NCBI GenBank assembly: GCA_002341185.1
Contig: DDNP01000002.1
Location: 83,539-147,538, forward strand
DNA length: 64,000 bases
From: Candidatus Neomicrothrix sp. UBA2517
GTDB lineage: Bacteria; Actinomycetota; Acidimicrobiia; Acidimicrobiales; UBA8592
Reading direction: 5' to 3'
Shown: positions 53,354 through 62,871 of the stretch, piece after piece
Position numbering within the stretch: the stretch's first letter is position 1
How the letters are laid out: each line of letters starts with the position of its first letter
Made by a program: the position numbers and the translations under genes
Notes under the pieces: generated by a model
Told to the model about the DNA's origin: nothing
The model's input: the letters and a program-made list of their open reading frames with translations, nothing else
Databases searched by the model: none

Positions 53354-54174
53354 ATAGTATTTTCGGGGGATGTTAATCGCAAATCTTTTGTCAGCGAGAG
53401 TCTCAAGCCAAACCAAACGATAATACAAACCGTAACGGTTGCTGATCCAAGAATCATGTACATAACGATTAATTGGATGAGTACAGCATCCATTGGTTCA
53501 GTCCCTGCTAAAAGTAGACCAGTCATTGCACCCGGTAGAGCAATTAATCCAACAACTTTTGTTCTTTCAATTTGCGTTGTTAGAGCAGTTTTGATGATTT
53601 CCGGAGCAAAAAATTTAGTTAGTATTTGTTTATCAGCTCCTAAAGCAAGAAGGGATTCAGCTTCTGAACGTCGACTTGTTAGCTGCAAATTGAGTTGCTG
53701 AACTGCGAGAACTGTAGAAGGGACAATATTACCGACTGTAATACCTGATATCACCACAATATTTATCGGTGTGTACTCAATGATAGTTAAAAAGAAAACA
53801 ATGCTGTCAACCATTACAACTGAACTCGTGATCGCAATGAAAGCAACTGGTGATAAACCCTTCACCGTTGGAACACGCTTACGAGTAATCGAGGTCGCTA
53901 GTAAAACCATGAAGGTGACCCAAAGCCATGACCAGAGCTCTGCAAATCCATGTTCAAAAATAGCAGTGAAGAAAAGACCAACTGCAAGTAATTGGAGCGC
54001 AGCTCTAACCGAAGCTACAAACAACGATTTCTCAATCTGTAATTTGAGAAAAACAGACAACAGCAGTGTCACAGCGACGAGACTCAAAGAAAATGTGAAT
54101 TCCAGCCAACTTATGTCAACAATTTGTTGATCATACAATGAGTCAGATTGCTTTGTCACAGTTAATGATTTCAC
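53350..54174 (-). CDS. FetB-like ABC permease (UPF0014 family)
   Basis: A 274-residue membrane protein of the YbbM/FetB family, linked in E. coli to iron export with the ATPase FetA. It has about seven hydrophobic segments and the characteristic KVVGLIALPGAMTGLLLAG (about 209-227) and SVRAALQLLAVG (about 55-66) motifs. No ATPase gene lies in this window, so its partner must be elsewhere or it works differently. It overlaps the end of the next SDR gene by 4 bases. Confidence 0.88.
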   Translation of the reverse strand: MKSLTVTKQSDSLYDQQIVDISWLEFTFSLSLVAVTLLLSVFLKLQIEKSLFVASVRAALQLLAVGLFFTAIFEHGFAELWSWLWVTFMVLLATSITRKRVPTVKGLSPVAFIAITSSVVMVDSIVFFLTIIEYTPINIVVISGITVGNIVPSTVLAVQQLNLQLTSRRSEAESLLALGADKQILTKFFAPEIIKTALTTQIERTKVVGLIALPGAMTGLLLAGTEPMDAVLIQLIVMYMILGSATVTVCIIVWFGLRLSLTKDLRLTSPENTI

Positions 54175-54938
54175 CTATAACTTTGGCCTCCGTCAACAAA
54201 GTAAGTATGGCCGGTCATGAAGCTTCCTCCCTCTGAAGCTAACAATAGTGCCATCGGTGTAATTTCTTCTGGATTAGCTGCTCTGCCTAGTAGCGAGGCT
54301 TCAGCTGATGCTTTCTGAAAAGCTGGTGGCATAGCTCTGACCATGTCAGTATCTACCGTACCTGGTACCAGAGCATTCACACGAATGCCATTAGGTGCTA
54401 ACTGAGCTGCCATTGATCTAGTTGCTGCTTCTAACCCTGCCTTTGCAACTGGATATAGTAAGTGATTCGCTGCGTACATATAGGCGGCATTACTTAGAAT
54501 ATTAATTACGGATGCTGCACTACTCCTTTCGAGATAGGGAAGAGCGTGTTGAACTAAGAAAACTGGGCCTCGTAGATTTGTATTTAACGTTTTCTCCCAA
54601 GCTTCAGGTGTTATTTCACCTATGCCTTTCATCAATGGGTTCGCTGCATTATTAACTAGGATGTCTATGCCTCCATAAACTTCCACAGTTCTTTTGACTA
54701 GCTCCTCAATGTCATCCAAGTTTCCCATATGCGCTGCCACTGGATGGGCTTTCCCACCGCCTTCAATGATTTCATTAACTGTAGTTTGGCAACTATCAAT
54801 TTTTCTGCTGGTGATTACAACTTTTGCACCATGGTTGGCGAAATTTTTTGCAATGGATTTACCAATACCGCGACTCCCACCGGTCACGATCGCTACTTTT
54901 CCAGATAAATCTAATAACGCATTTGATGAAGTGGTCAC
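54171..54938 (-). CDS. Short-chain dehydrogenase/reductase
   Basis: A 255-residue classical SDR. NAD(P) motif TGGSRGIGKS (19-28), NAG-type NNAANP, and the catalytic YxxxK in LYPVAKAGLEA. The C-terminus ends in the usual VDGGQSYR. The substrate cannot be named. It starts 4 bases inside the end of the alcohol dehydrogenase gene upstream, forming a tight run with it. Confidence 0.93.
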   Translation of the reverse strand: MTTSSNALLDLSGKVAIVTGGSRGIGKSIAKNFANHGAKVVITSRKIDSCQTTVNEIIEGGGKAHPVAAHMGNLDDIEELVKRTVEVYGGIDILVNNAANPLMKGIGEITPEAWEKTLNTNLRGPVFLVQHALPYLERSSAASVINILSNAAYMYAANHLLYPVAKAGLEAATRSMAAQLAPNGIRVNALVPGTVDTDMVRAMPPAFQKASAEASLLGRAANPEEITPMALLLASEGGSFMTGHTYFVDGGQSYR

Positions 54939-56038
54939 GTTGTAGCTACCTCAACAACCGTTCGTATTCCTTTAGTTTGGCGCACATTTTCAAACCCCAA
55001 ATTAATATCGTTTAATGCAACTCGATGACTAATCATCCCATCAAGGTCTAATTTCCCCGATTTCCATAAACTTATAAACCTAGGGATATCCCTTTGAGGA
55101 TGGCAATCGCCTAGAAGTGAACCGATTATTTTTTTTCCCATTGTCGCCATCATTACTGGAAGAATAGGAACAGTTGCCAATGTCGCATCAACACCAACAA
55201 TTATTGTGCTCCCACCAGTTCTGGAAGCATTAACACAATCATCGACTAACGCTGCTACTCCTGCGGCTTCAAAAGCATAGTCAACTCCTATATTTCCTGT
55301 TTCTTCTAGAACCTTCGGAAGTAATTCGTCATTGAAAGGATCAATTGTGTGAGTGGCACCAAAGTGTAAGGCGGCTTCTCTTCTTTCAGCGACTGGATCA
55401 GATACGATTATTTTTTCTGCACCAGCTATTCGAGCTCCTTGCACTATTGATATTCCTATTCCTCCGAGACCTGTTACGAGGACAGTTGAACCGACCTCAA
55501 CTTTTGCACTATTAAAAACAGCACCAACTCCTGTTTGAACCGCACAGCCGATAACACAGGCAATATCAAGGGGAGTGTCTTGATCAATTTTTACAACCCC
55601 TGATTCTTGAACAATTGTTCTTTCTGAAAAACCAGCAACTCCTAGGCCGCGGTGCACACATTGACCATTATCTGAAAATGGTGATGTTCCGTCTGGACGT
55701 AACCCGCTAGTAAAGCTTTGCGCTTCAATACATGCAGTTGGTTCAGCACGCGAACACCAATAACATTGTCCGCAAACTGCTAGAGGCGTCAGCATAACTT
55801 TATCTCCAGGCTCAACAGATGTAACGTCTGAACCTATTGACTCAATAGTCCCGGCAGCTTCATGCCCTAAAATTATGGGTAGCTGCCCGGCACCGCCAAG
55901 GTCGAGCATTGATAAATCGCTATGGCAAATTCCGCAGTGCGATACATTGACCATAACCTCTCTTGAACGTGGTTCTTCAATATCAATTTCTTCGATAGAA
56001 AGTGGATGATTTGGTTGCTTGAAAACTGCTGCCTTCAT
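54935..56038 (-). CDS. Zinc-dependent alcohol dehydrogenase
   Basis: A 367-residue medium-chain dehydrogenase. Catalytic zinc site CGICHSDL and GHEAAGTIESIG; structural zinc cysteines in CGQCYWCSRAEPTAC; Rossmann motif TGLGGIGISIVQGA. Similar to class III-like and NDMA-linked bacterial dehydrogenases. It lies between two SDR genes, suggesting a short catabolic set acting on alcohols or ketones (inference). Confidence 0.93.
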   Translation of the reverse strand: MKAAVFKQPNHPLSIEEIDIEEPRSREVMVNVSHCGICHSDLSMLDLGGAGQLPIILGHEAAGTIESIGSDVTSVEPGDKVMLTPLAVCGQCYWCSRAEPTACIEAQSFTSGLRPDGTSPFSDNGQCVHRGLGVAGFSERTIVQESGVVKIDQDTPLDIACVIGCAVQTGVGAVFNSAKVEVGSTVLVTGLGGIGISIVQGARIAGAEKIIVSDPVAERREAALHFGATHTIDPFNDELLPKVLEETGNIGVDYAFEAAGVAALVDDCVNASRTGGSTIIVGVDATLATVPILPVMMATMGKKIIGSLLGDCHPQRDIPRFISLWKSGKLDLDGMISHRVALNDINLGFENVRQTKGIRTVVEVATT

Positions 56039-56110
56039 TAAATTGAATCCTTTGGTTTTACCCTACGGTAGGCGATCTACTAGTTATTGGAAAGAATTCG
56101 GCAATCGCAC

Positions 56111-56878
56111 CTATCTCGCTAACCAACCTCCATCAATGGTAATAGTTTCTCCAGTGATGTAACTTCCTGCTTCAGATGCGAGTAGCAGCATCGCTCCATC
56201 TAGTTCTTCGACTTCTCCAGGGCGTCTCATCGGAGTATTCCGTTCTATCCATGTTCTGCCACTTTCTCCAGCGATCATTTCATCAGTCAATTCAGTACTT
56301 ATGTATCCTGGTGCAATTGCATTTACTCGAATACCATGTCGTGCCCATTCTAAAGCAAGTTCCCGAGTTAGATTTACAAGTCCCCCTTTTGCAGCGGTAT
56401 ATCCGGGCTGATTATTAGGAGACGAACCAACAAAACCATGGATAGAAGCAACATTTACTATTGCGCCTCCAGACTCTTGCTCTTTCATGCGAAGTGCGCA
56501 TAACTGTGCGAGGTGGAAGCAAGAAATTAAGTCTATCTGTATAACCCTTTTGAACTGTTCAAGGTCTTCTTCTAAAGCTTGAACAGGGTCACTAATACCA
56601 GCGTTGTTGACAAGAATATCAATCTTTTTATACCTATTAAATGTAGTTTCAACCAAATTTTTGCAATCTTCTTCATTTCCCACATCGCATTTCACAGGCA
56701 TCACATTCGGGTATTGATTAGAGAGGTCAATTAATCTCTCTTCTCTTCTGGCTGCTGCCACTACATCAGCTCCAAGATGACTAAAAAGTTTGACTGTCTG
56801 CGCACCAATTCCGCTAGAAGCTCCGGTAATTATTGCGACCTTTCCATCTAATCGGAATGAGTTAAGTGGATCATTCAT
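56111..56878 (-). CDS. Short-chain dehydrogenase/reductase
   Basis: A 255-residue classical SDR with TGASSGIGAQ (18-27), NNAGIS and catalytic GYTAAKGGLVNLTRELALE. The tail ITIDGGWLAR is standard. It is a separate paralogue of the SDR at 54.2 kb, with similar length but different motifs, and is followed by a MaoC-like gene in the same unit. Confidence 0.93.
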   Translation of the reverse strand: MNDPLNSFRLDGKVAIITGASSGIGAQTVKLFSHLGADVVAAARREERLIDLSNQYPNVMPVKCDVGNEEDCKNLVETTFNRYKKIDILVNNAGISDPVQALEEDLEQFKRVIQIDLISCFHLAQLCALRMKEQESGGAIVNVASIHGFVGSSPNNQPGYTAAKGGLVNLTRELALEWARHGIRVNAIAPGYISTELTDEMIAGESGRTWIERNTPMRRPGEVEELDGAMLLLASEAGSYITGETITIDGGWLAR

Positions 56879-56892
56879 GAATTTCTCCTTAT

Positions 56893-57867
56893 TCAGCTTG
56901 TAAGAATAACAGGGATCCAGTCAAGAACTTCTTTAGGTTCTTCATCATTACGATGCACAAAGACTCTTGACCGAACCGCAATGATATTTCCCGAAGCAAA
57001 TTTTTGTTTTTCTAATATTTCATGATCGAATGAGAGTAAGTCTCCTTCAAATACGGGTCCCGTGTGGTTACAGTGATGCCATCCGAGGACAGTAGCTGTA
57101 TTTCTAAATATTCTGCTTAATGAGGCTTGAGCCAAAGCTACGGTATGTCCACCATAAACAAGGCGATTGGGATATGGAGATGCTGTGATATCACGATGAA
57201 CTGAAGCTACATTTTGCGTTAAGCGGACTAAAGCAAGTGCCTGTTCAACAACGTCTTTCAAAGGGTCTTTAATCGATCCAACTGGAACACCTGATTCGTA
57301 TCGTTTCAGGTAGCTCAGATCCCAATTCTCGTAACTCGGTTGTTGAAAATTGCTGAGGTCTAGCTCAGAACCGTCTCCTAGATCATCATTGTGACCAGGC
57401 AAAACTTGACCTTTGAGACGAACTAACGGAGCACGATAATATTCAAGGACTTTTTCATCATTTGCGAACGTTGTAATCTTTAGTAATGCTTTGCCTCTCA
57501 GTGCTTGCTTATCCTTGGGTTGACTGTCTTGAAGGGCCACTACTTCAGTTATTGTGTGCAGTATTTGACCAAGAAAAACTGGTCGTAATATTTTGACATT
57601 TCGATAGAAAAGATTAGCGATAACTTTTTTTGTAGCTACAGTACTTGCACCGATTGAAAGATGAAGGAGTAACCCAGGACTAACGATACGTTCTTCTACT
57701 CCGGTTACCTCCTTACTAATTCTGGGATCAAGAACTAAAGGTAATGCTTCTCCAGCTATGGATTGGTATGTTGACGCTAGACCTGAGTCAACGAGTACTG
57801 GAGGCGGAGCAGGGAAAATCAGACCCTTTTCCATATCTTCATAGTATGGGCCGTCTGAAATACTCAT
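56893..57867 (-). CDS. Tandem hot-dog (MaoC-like) dehydratase
   Basis: A 324-residue protein with two hot-dog-like halves, as in enoyl-CoA hydratase 2 and mesaconyl-CoA-hydratase-like proteins. The second half contains YPNRLVYGGHTVALAQAS (about 229-246) resembling the R-hydratase HGG pattern. The N-terminal half opens GPYYEDMEKGLIFPAPP. Likely hydrates an enoyl-CoA or related thioester. It is first in the unit that continues into the two SDRs and the alcohol dehydrogenase. Confidence 0.85.
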   Translation of the reverse strand: MSISDGPYYEDMEKGLIFPAPPPVLVDSGLASTYQSIAGEALPLVLDPRISKEVTGVEERIVSPGLLLHLSIGASTVATKKVIANLFYRNVKILRPVFLGQILHTITEVVALQDSQPKDKQALRGKALLKITTFANDEKVLEYYRAPLVRLKGQVLPGHNDDLGDGSELDLSNFQQPSYENWDLSYLKRYESGVPVGSIKDPLKDVVEQALALVRLTQNVASVHRDITASPYPNRLVYGGHTVALAQASLSRIFRNTATVLGWHHCNHTGPVFEGDLLSFDHEILEKQKFASGNIIAVRSRVFVHRNDEEPKEVLDWIPVILTS

Positions 57868-58005
57868 GTGTTCCTATCGTATGTATGATGCCTACTTTAG
57901 AGCGTATTGACTACTTCAATTTTAAAAAATGAGATTCGTCAATTATTAGGCGAGAAGCATTTCGTGAGCTAGTCTTCTTGCGGTACTAAAATATTCGGAA
58001 AGATT

Positions 58006-59076
58006 ATGACCGTAGGCAATAAAGCATCTGAAAGATTAGAGACTGGATTGACATTCGATGATGTCCTCCTTGTCCCAAGACGTTCTTCAATCAGGAGCAG
58101 GCAAGACGTATCTCTAAAAACACGCTTAACAGCCAATATAGAAATCGACCTTCCTATTCTTGCCGCTAATATGGACACGGTTTGCGAACAGGAAATGGCT
58201 ATAGCCATAGCATCTCTAGGTGGGGTAGGAATTCTTCACCGTTTTATGACAGTTGAGTCCCAGGCGAAAATGGTAGAAAATATTAAAAATACGAACTCTA
58301 GTTTTATTGCAGGTGCGGCAATAGGTACGGACCACGATGCTTTAGTACGAAGTAAAGCACTGATTGATGCTGGGGTTGACGTACTTGTTCTTGATATTGC
58401 TCATGGTCATGCCGAGCATGCTATTGATGCGTTAAAAGAATTGAAAAGCTCTTTTCCAGATACAGATGTTATCGCTGGTAATGTAGCCACTCAGGCTGGG
58501 GCAGAGGATCTTTACGAGGCTGGCGCTGACGCAATTAAAGTCGGCGTAGGCCCTGGAGGAGTATGCACCACTCGTCTAGTAGCAGGCGTTGGCGTTCCGC
58601 AACTAACTGCTATCTTTTCGGCAAGTGAAATTCCAATCCCAGTTATTGCAGATGGTGGCATCAAAACATCAGGAGATATTGCGAAAGCTATTGCAGCTGG
58701 TGCTGATTCAGTAATGATCGGATCAATGTTTGCTGGGACTAAAGAAAGTCCCGGCGAAGTTGAATCATCACCAAAAGGACTAGTTAAACGTGTGCGAGGA
58801 ATGGCAAGTTTTGAAGCAATAGAAGCACGAGCCATCCGTACCGGTGAACTAATTGATGATGAGTATTTCGAGCAACGTGCCCCCGAAGGAGTTGAGGGGG
58901 TAGTCCCTTATAAAGGCGAAGTTGCAAAATTAATTGCTCAATTAGTGGCTGGTTTAAAAAGCGGAATGAGCTACAGCAATGCTCGTACAATCTCTGAGTT
59001 TTGGGAAAAAGCTGAATTTATACGCGTCACTTCAACAGGGTTAAAAGAGAATAAACCTCACGCAACATTTGATTAG
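58006..59076 (+). CDS. IMP dehydrogenase/GMP reductase family protein without CBS domains
   Basis: A 356-residue TIM-barrel enzyme with LTFDDVLLVP (15-24), the nucleotide-binding GNVATQAGAEDL, the loop VGPGGVCTTRLVAGVGVPQL with catalytic Cys187, and ADGGIKTSGD. The CBS pair normally placed after about residue 90 is missing: the barrel continues directly from LHRFMTVESQ into FIAGAAIG. The RLVAGVGVPQ sequence looks more like IMP dehydrogenase than GMP reductase, and the late GVEGVVPYKGEV flap also fits. It may be a second paralogue beside the normal CBS-containing GuaB elsewhere. Confidence 0.85.
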   Translation: MTVGNKASERLETGLTFDDVLLVPRRSSIRSRQDVSLKTRLTANIEIDLPILAANMDTVCEQEMAIAIASLGGVGILHRFMTVESQAKMVENIKNTNSSFIAGAAIGTDHDALVRSKALIDAGVDVLVLDIAHGHAEHAIDALKELKSSFPDTDVIAGNVATQAGAEDLYEAGADAIKVGVGPGGVCTTRLVAGVGVPQLTAIFSASEIPIPVIADGGIKTSGDIAKAIAAGADSVMIGSMFAGTKESPGEVESSPKGLVKRVRGMASFEAIEARAIRTGELIDDEYFEQRAPEGVEGVVPYKGEVAKLIAQLVAGLKSGMSYSNARTISEFWEKAEFIRVTSTGLKENKPHATFD

Positions 59077-59100
59077 ATTATTCCCCATGAGGAGGTAGAT

Positions 59101-59808
59101 GTGTCTTCTTCGTCATCTGATTTAGGCCAAAGGCAAATGAAAGCATTACGCGTTTCATCTTCCATTGGGGGACGTCTATTTAGAAAAGTAGTGTGGTATT
59201 CGATTCGGATTTTTCTTTATCCATATTTCAGGGTGCGGGGAAGAAACGCTCATTTTCTTGATATTTCAGGACCTGTGATTCTCGCACCAGTGCATCGATC
59301 AAATCTAGATGCGCCGTTGCTTGTGGTACAAACACCCCGAATGATCCATGCGCTCGCAAAAGAGAGTCTTTTCTCTGGTGGATTATTTTCTTGGATTATT
59401 GCTGCACTTGGTGGGGTTCCCGTAAACCGAGGAGCTGCCGATCGAGATGCACTTAAGGCAGCGCAATCACTTCTTGAGCAAGGTGCTTCAATAATTGTTT
59501 TCCCAGAAGGCACTCGTCAAACTGGAAGTACTGTTGGTGAAGCATATGATGGTGCTGCTTTTTTAGCCGCTCGAACAGGTGCAAAAGTGATTCCAATAGG
59601 CATTGGTGGAACTGAGCCAGCTTTACCTCCTGGTTCAAAGTTTCCTAAACGAACACGGGTACGAATAGTTGTAGGACAACCTATGGAATTGATAAATCCA
59701 AATGGAGGAAGAGTTCCTACCTCAGTACGGAAACAATTCACTCAAGACTTAAGAATTAAATTACAAGAGGTATTTGATAAAGCTTTAGATGAAAGTAATC
59801 AAGGATAG
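59101..59808 (+). CDS. Lysophospholipid acyltransferase (PlsC-type)
   Basis: A 235-residue membrane-associated acyltransferase: catalytic HRSNLD (65-70) and FPEGTR (134-139), the H(x4)D and E-G-T-R motifs of 1-acylglycerol-3-phosphate acyltransferases. A very strong AGGAGGT lies 5 bases before the GTG start. Likely makes phosphatidic acid. It follows the IMPDH-like gene by 24 bases. Confidence 0.93.
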   Translation: MSSSSSDLGQRQMKALRVSSSIGGRLFRKVVWYSIRIFLYPYFRVRGRNAHFLDISGPVILAPVHRSNLDAPLLVVQTPRMIHALAKESLFSGGLFSWIIAALGGVPVNRGAADRDALKAAQSLLEQGASIIVFPEGTRQTGSTVGEAYDGAAFLAARTGAKVIPIGIGGTEPALPPGSKFPKRTRVRIVVGQPMELINPNGGRVPTSVRKQFTQDLRIKLQEVFDKALDESNQG

Positions 59809-59823
59809 AAAGTTTAATTCTAT

Positions 59824-60591
59824 TTAGGCCGTATAACCCCCGTCAACATTAAGAATCTGGCCAGTAACGTATTGGGCTTTAGGCGACGCCAGAAAACAAA
59901 CTGCCTCGGCAACATCAATAGCTTGACCGTATTTACTGAGCGGTATATTTGCTGTGGCAATGTTGAGATCATTTTGGCTGTATTCACCTCTATCAATAAG
60001 TGTTGCTGCCATGCCATCGGTTAACATCCCTGGCCCTACAGCATTTGCACGGACCCCGTATCGACCTTCTTCTTTTGCTAACCCTTTGATCAATATCTCA
60101 ATAGCAGCTTTCGGACTCGCTGATAAGCCATCTTTAATTGGGTATTTATTTGTAGCTGCAGATGTGACTGCAACAATTGATCCTTGTTGTTGCCTTATTA
60201 AAGGAAGAGCCGCTATTACAGAATTAAAGAAGGCATTGACTTCTGAATTTAGATGCTCTGAGAATAACGATGGGGAAATTTTTGATAAATGTATTTGAGG
60301 CACAACTGGACCAGCTGCATAAGCCAATGTGTGAATACCCCCCTCACTACTTAAAGATTCAATAAAGTTGTTTACTTCTTCTTGATCATTGAGATCTAAA
60401 GACTTCTTTAGTGACCGTGCGCCTAAGTTCGTGATTTCATCTGAAAGTTGTTTTGCTTTTTGTAAATTATTTCTGAAAGTAAATGCGATATTACTTCCTC
60501 TTTCAGCCAGTAATTTACAGATTTCATATCCGATCCCGCCTGTTCCCCCAATAACAAGTGCTACACCGGAATTATTCTTGAAATCGCTCAT
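59824..60591 (-). CDS. SDR-family oxidoreductase with an atypical active site
   Basis: A 255-residue SDR with GGTGGIGYEICKLLAERG (16-33) and a standard end, ILNVDGGYTA. The catalytic YxxxK is not clear: the segment reads NKYPIKDGLSASPKAAIE, with the lysine of SPKAA in place but no tyrosine four residues before it. The reaction may use a different residue, as in divergent enoyl-reductase-like forms. No operon partner; it converges with plsC. Confidence 0.88.
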   Translation of the reverse strand: MSDFKNNSGVALVIGGTGGIGYEICKLLAERGSNIAFTFRNNLQKAKQLSDEITNLGARSLKKSLDLNDQEEVNNFIESLSSEGGIHTLAYAAGPVVPQIHLSKISPSLFSEHLNSEVNAFFNSVIAALPLIRQQQGSIVAVTSAATNKYPIKDGLSASPKAAIEILIKGLAKEEGRYGVRANAVGPGMLTDGMAATLIDRGEYSQNDLNIATANIPLSKYGQAIDVAEAVCFLASPKAQYVTGQILNVDGGYTA

Positions 60592-60756
60592 GGAATCTCC
60601 TCTATTGCCTTCACTAAGATTGGCACATCATTTTCAGCAATGGTATCTGAACTCTATTTCTTTGAACTAGCGCAGTTCTTTAATTGATTTCGAAAGTTTA
60701 TTGATGTTGTCGGTTCTCTTTACCAAAATACTTTCTAATCCTCTAGTGTTAATAAT

Positions 60757-61935
60757 GTGAAAGCTTTAGTTTTTGAACGAAAAGAATTGAAATACGCTAC
60801 TGCATCTATCGGATCAAAATTTATTCCTGGGATAGGATCCCAAGTTGGGCCGCTTAGTTTAAAAGATATTGAGCCGCCAGAAATCCCTGCAGATGGTTGG
60901 ATGAGAGTTTTCCCTCTCCTTTCAGGTATCTGTGGGAGTGATTTAGCAACTGTTGATGGTAAATCGAGTCAATATTTTGATCCATTAGTTTCATTTCCTT
61001 TTATACCGGGCCATGAAGTATTCGGCGAACTCGAAGACGGAACGAGGGTCGTACTTGAACCTGTTTTGGGAGCCGAAAGCCGCGGTGAGCGCCCAGCTTT
61101 TGAAGGAGCGTGCCCAGGTGATGGTGATGATTATGGATATCTTCTTAGCGGACCAATAGGAGATGGAATTCAAGTTGGATTTTGTTGTGATACTGGTGGA
61201 GGTTGGAGTACTCAGCTTGTCGCCCACTCTTCGCAGATACATGAAGTTCCATCTGATCTTTCCGATGAAGCGGCTGTGATTTTAGAACCAGCAGCTGGTG
61301 GAGTTCATTCAGCTTTGAAAGGTAAGATTCAAACCGATGATGTAGTAGTTATTCAAGGTGCCGGAACCATGGGGTTGTGCGCAATTGGTGCTGTTCGATC
61401 CTTCACTGATGCTGGAACGATTATTGTGGCAGCGAAATATCCTTTACAGAAATTATTGGCTAGCGAACTCGGTGCAGATCTTGTTGTTGAGCCTAAAGAA
61501 TTGAAAAGAGCAGTTCGAAGCGTAACTGGATGCAAAATGATAGGAAATTCTTTATCGGGCGGAGCAGATGTGACAATAGATGCTGTCGGTAATGCAAATT
61601 CAATTACTACATCTTTAGAAACAACGAGACCCAGGGGTCGCATAGTAATGATGGGAATTCCTGGAACTATCTCAATTGATTTAACTTCACTTTGGCATCG
61701 GGAAATAGAGATAGTCGGATCATATACATACGGAACAGAGACTCTTGAAGATGGATCCCGTACTACAAGTTATAACTTGGCCTTTGATCTTGTTCGCGAG
61801 AAGCAACTTGGGCGATTGGTCAGTGCCACATATCCGCTCGAAAGATATCAAGATGCGATTCGTCACGCAGCAGAAGCAGGGCCCAAAGGCGCAATCAAAG
61901 TTGCTTTTGATATGAGAAATGAAAAGCGTCGATAA
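60757..61935 (+). CDS. Zinc-binding medium-chain dehydrogenase
   Basis: A 392-residue MDR protein. GICGSDLATVDG (52-63) and FIPGHEVFGEL give the catalytic zinc site; the nucleotide fold starts VVVIQGAGTMGLCAIGAV. The region that normally holds the four structural-zinc cysteines is rewritten (PAFEGACPGDGDDYGY...), so a structural zinc is doubtful. Substrate unknown. Start GTG. It lies between an SDR and a DoxX gene. Confidence 0.88.
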   Translation: MKALVFERKELKYATASIGSKFIPGIGSQVGPLSLKDIEPPEIPADGWMRVFPLLSGICGSDLATVDGKSSQYFDPLVSFPFIPGHEVFGELEDGTRVVLEPVLGAESRGERPAFEGACPGDGDDYGYLLSGPIGDGIQVGFCCDTGGGWSTQLVAHSSQIHEVPSDLSDEAAVILEPAAGGVHSALKGKIQTDDVVVIQGAGTMGLCAIGAVRSFTDAGTIIVAAKYPLQKLLASELGADLVVEPKELKRAVRSVTGCKMIGNSLSGGADVTIDAVGNANSITTSLETTRPRGRIVMMGIPGTISIDLTSLWHREIEIVGSYTYGTETLEDGSRTTSYNLAFDLVREKQLGRLVSATYPLERYQDAIRHAAEAGPKGAIKVAFDMRNEKRR

Positions 61936-61940
61936 CTGAT

Positions 61941-62456
61941 CTAACTAACTGATTCATCTTTTGGAGGACGGTAAAAGATCGCTAGTAATATTGCTGCTGC
62001 GATAACTCCTCCACCCCCCGAAATAAATAATCCGGTGTATCCATCAAGTTCATTATCCCAACCAATTCCATAGTCTATTGACCATTTTCCTGGTCCTAGC
62101 ATTGCGACTGTAATCGCTGTTATAGCAAGTATGAAAACGTATTCCCATCCTTCATTAATGATCATAAAACCGTTTTTGCTATGCACTGTCCAGTAAGCAA
62201 CTGACATCAGCCCGACAAAGCCTAATGATGCAAACGACGTGAGAAATCCTGCAGCAAGGAAAAGTCCCGAACCAATTTCCCCACATGCAGCTAGAAAAGC
62301 ATGTGCCTTTCCAGGTCGCATACCCATGCTGTCAAACCATTGACCTGTCCCTTCGATTTTCCCACCTTTGAAAAATTTGTTATATCCATGAGCGGCTAAT
62401 GTTAGACCTAAAGCGATTCTTATTATCAGAAGAGGTAATTCAAGATCCATATCCAT
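61941..62456 (-). CDS. DoxX-family membrane protein
   Basis: A 171-residue protein with four membrane helices; family marker IIRIALGLTLAAHGYNKFF (about 11-29), then GEIGSGLFLAAGFLT. DoxX-like proteins are linked to thiosulfate:quinone oxidation or redox stress, but for this subgroup no role is set. It is not next to sulfur-oxidation genes. Confidence 0.87.
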   Translation of the reverse strand: MDMDLELPLLIIRIALGLTLAAHGYNKFFKGGKIEGTGQWFDSMGMRPGKAHAFLAACGEIGSGLFLAAGFLTSFASLGFVGLMSVAYWTVHSKNGFMIINEGWEYVFILAITAITVAMLGPGKWSIDYGIGWDNELDGYTGLFISGGGGVIAAAILLAIFYRPPKDESVS

Positions 62457-62585
62457 CCTTTAGCGTTAGTTTAAGTACTTCTAGAGATTGCCACATCTGC
62501 AGATACTTGTCGTGGTTCCCAACGAATTCTTGACTCATTTCTTTTGATTATGATCTACTTTGAAAATTTCCCCTAGCATGGAGAT

Positions 62586-62843
62586 ATGTTCGGTACCGTA
62601 ATTTTTGTTCTGTTTGCGATTGCGCTGGGTTATGTTATTTTAAGAATTGGGTTCAGTATTTTACGACTTTTAGCTACCCCTTTGCCAGAACCTCCTCCAG
62701 CTGGAGAATTAAGAAAAGTAAAGCTAAATTTTCGCTGTTCGTCTTGTGGAAGTGAAGTAAGAATGACTGTTGCAACGAACGAAACTCCTGATCCACCCCG
62801 TCACTGTATGTCAGAAATGGATCTAGTTATAAAGGAAGAATGA
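62586..62843 (+). CDS. Small membrane protein with a zinc-ribbon-like motif
   Basis: An 85-residue protein: one membrane helix at about 3-30, a Pro-rich linker (LPEPPPAGELRK), then FRCSSCGSEVRM (Cys51, Cys54) and RHCMSEMD, giving Cys-x2-Cys ... His-Cys spacing as in a minimal zinc ribbon. I do not know a function. Its stop is followed by a DnaA-box cluster in the gap before crgA. Confidence 0.75.
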   Translation: MFGTVIFVLFAIALGYVILRIGFSILRLLATPLPEPPPAGELRKVKLNFRCSSCGSEVRMTVATNETPDPPRHCMSEMDLVIKEE

Positions 62844-62871
62844 GAAAATTATTATAGACGTTCTTCATTCC

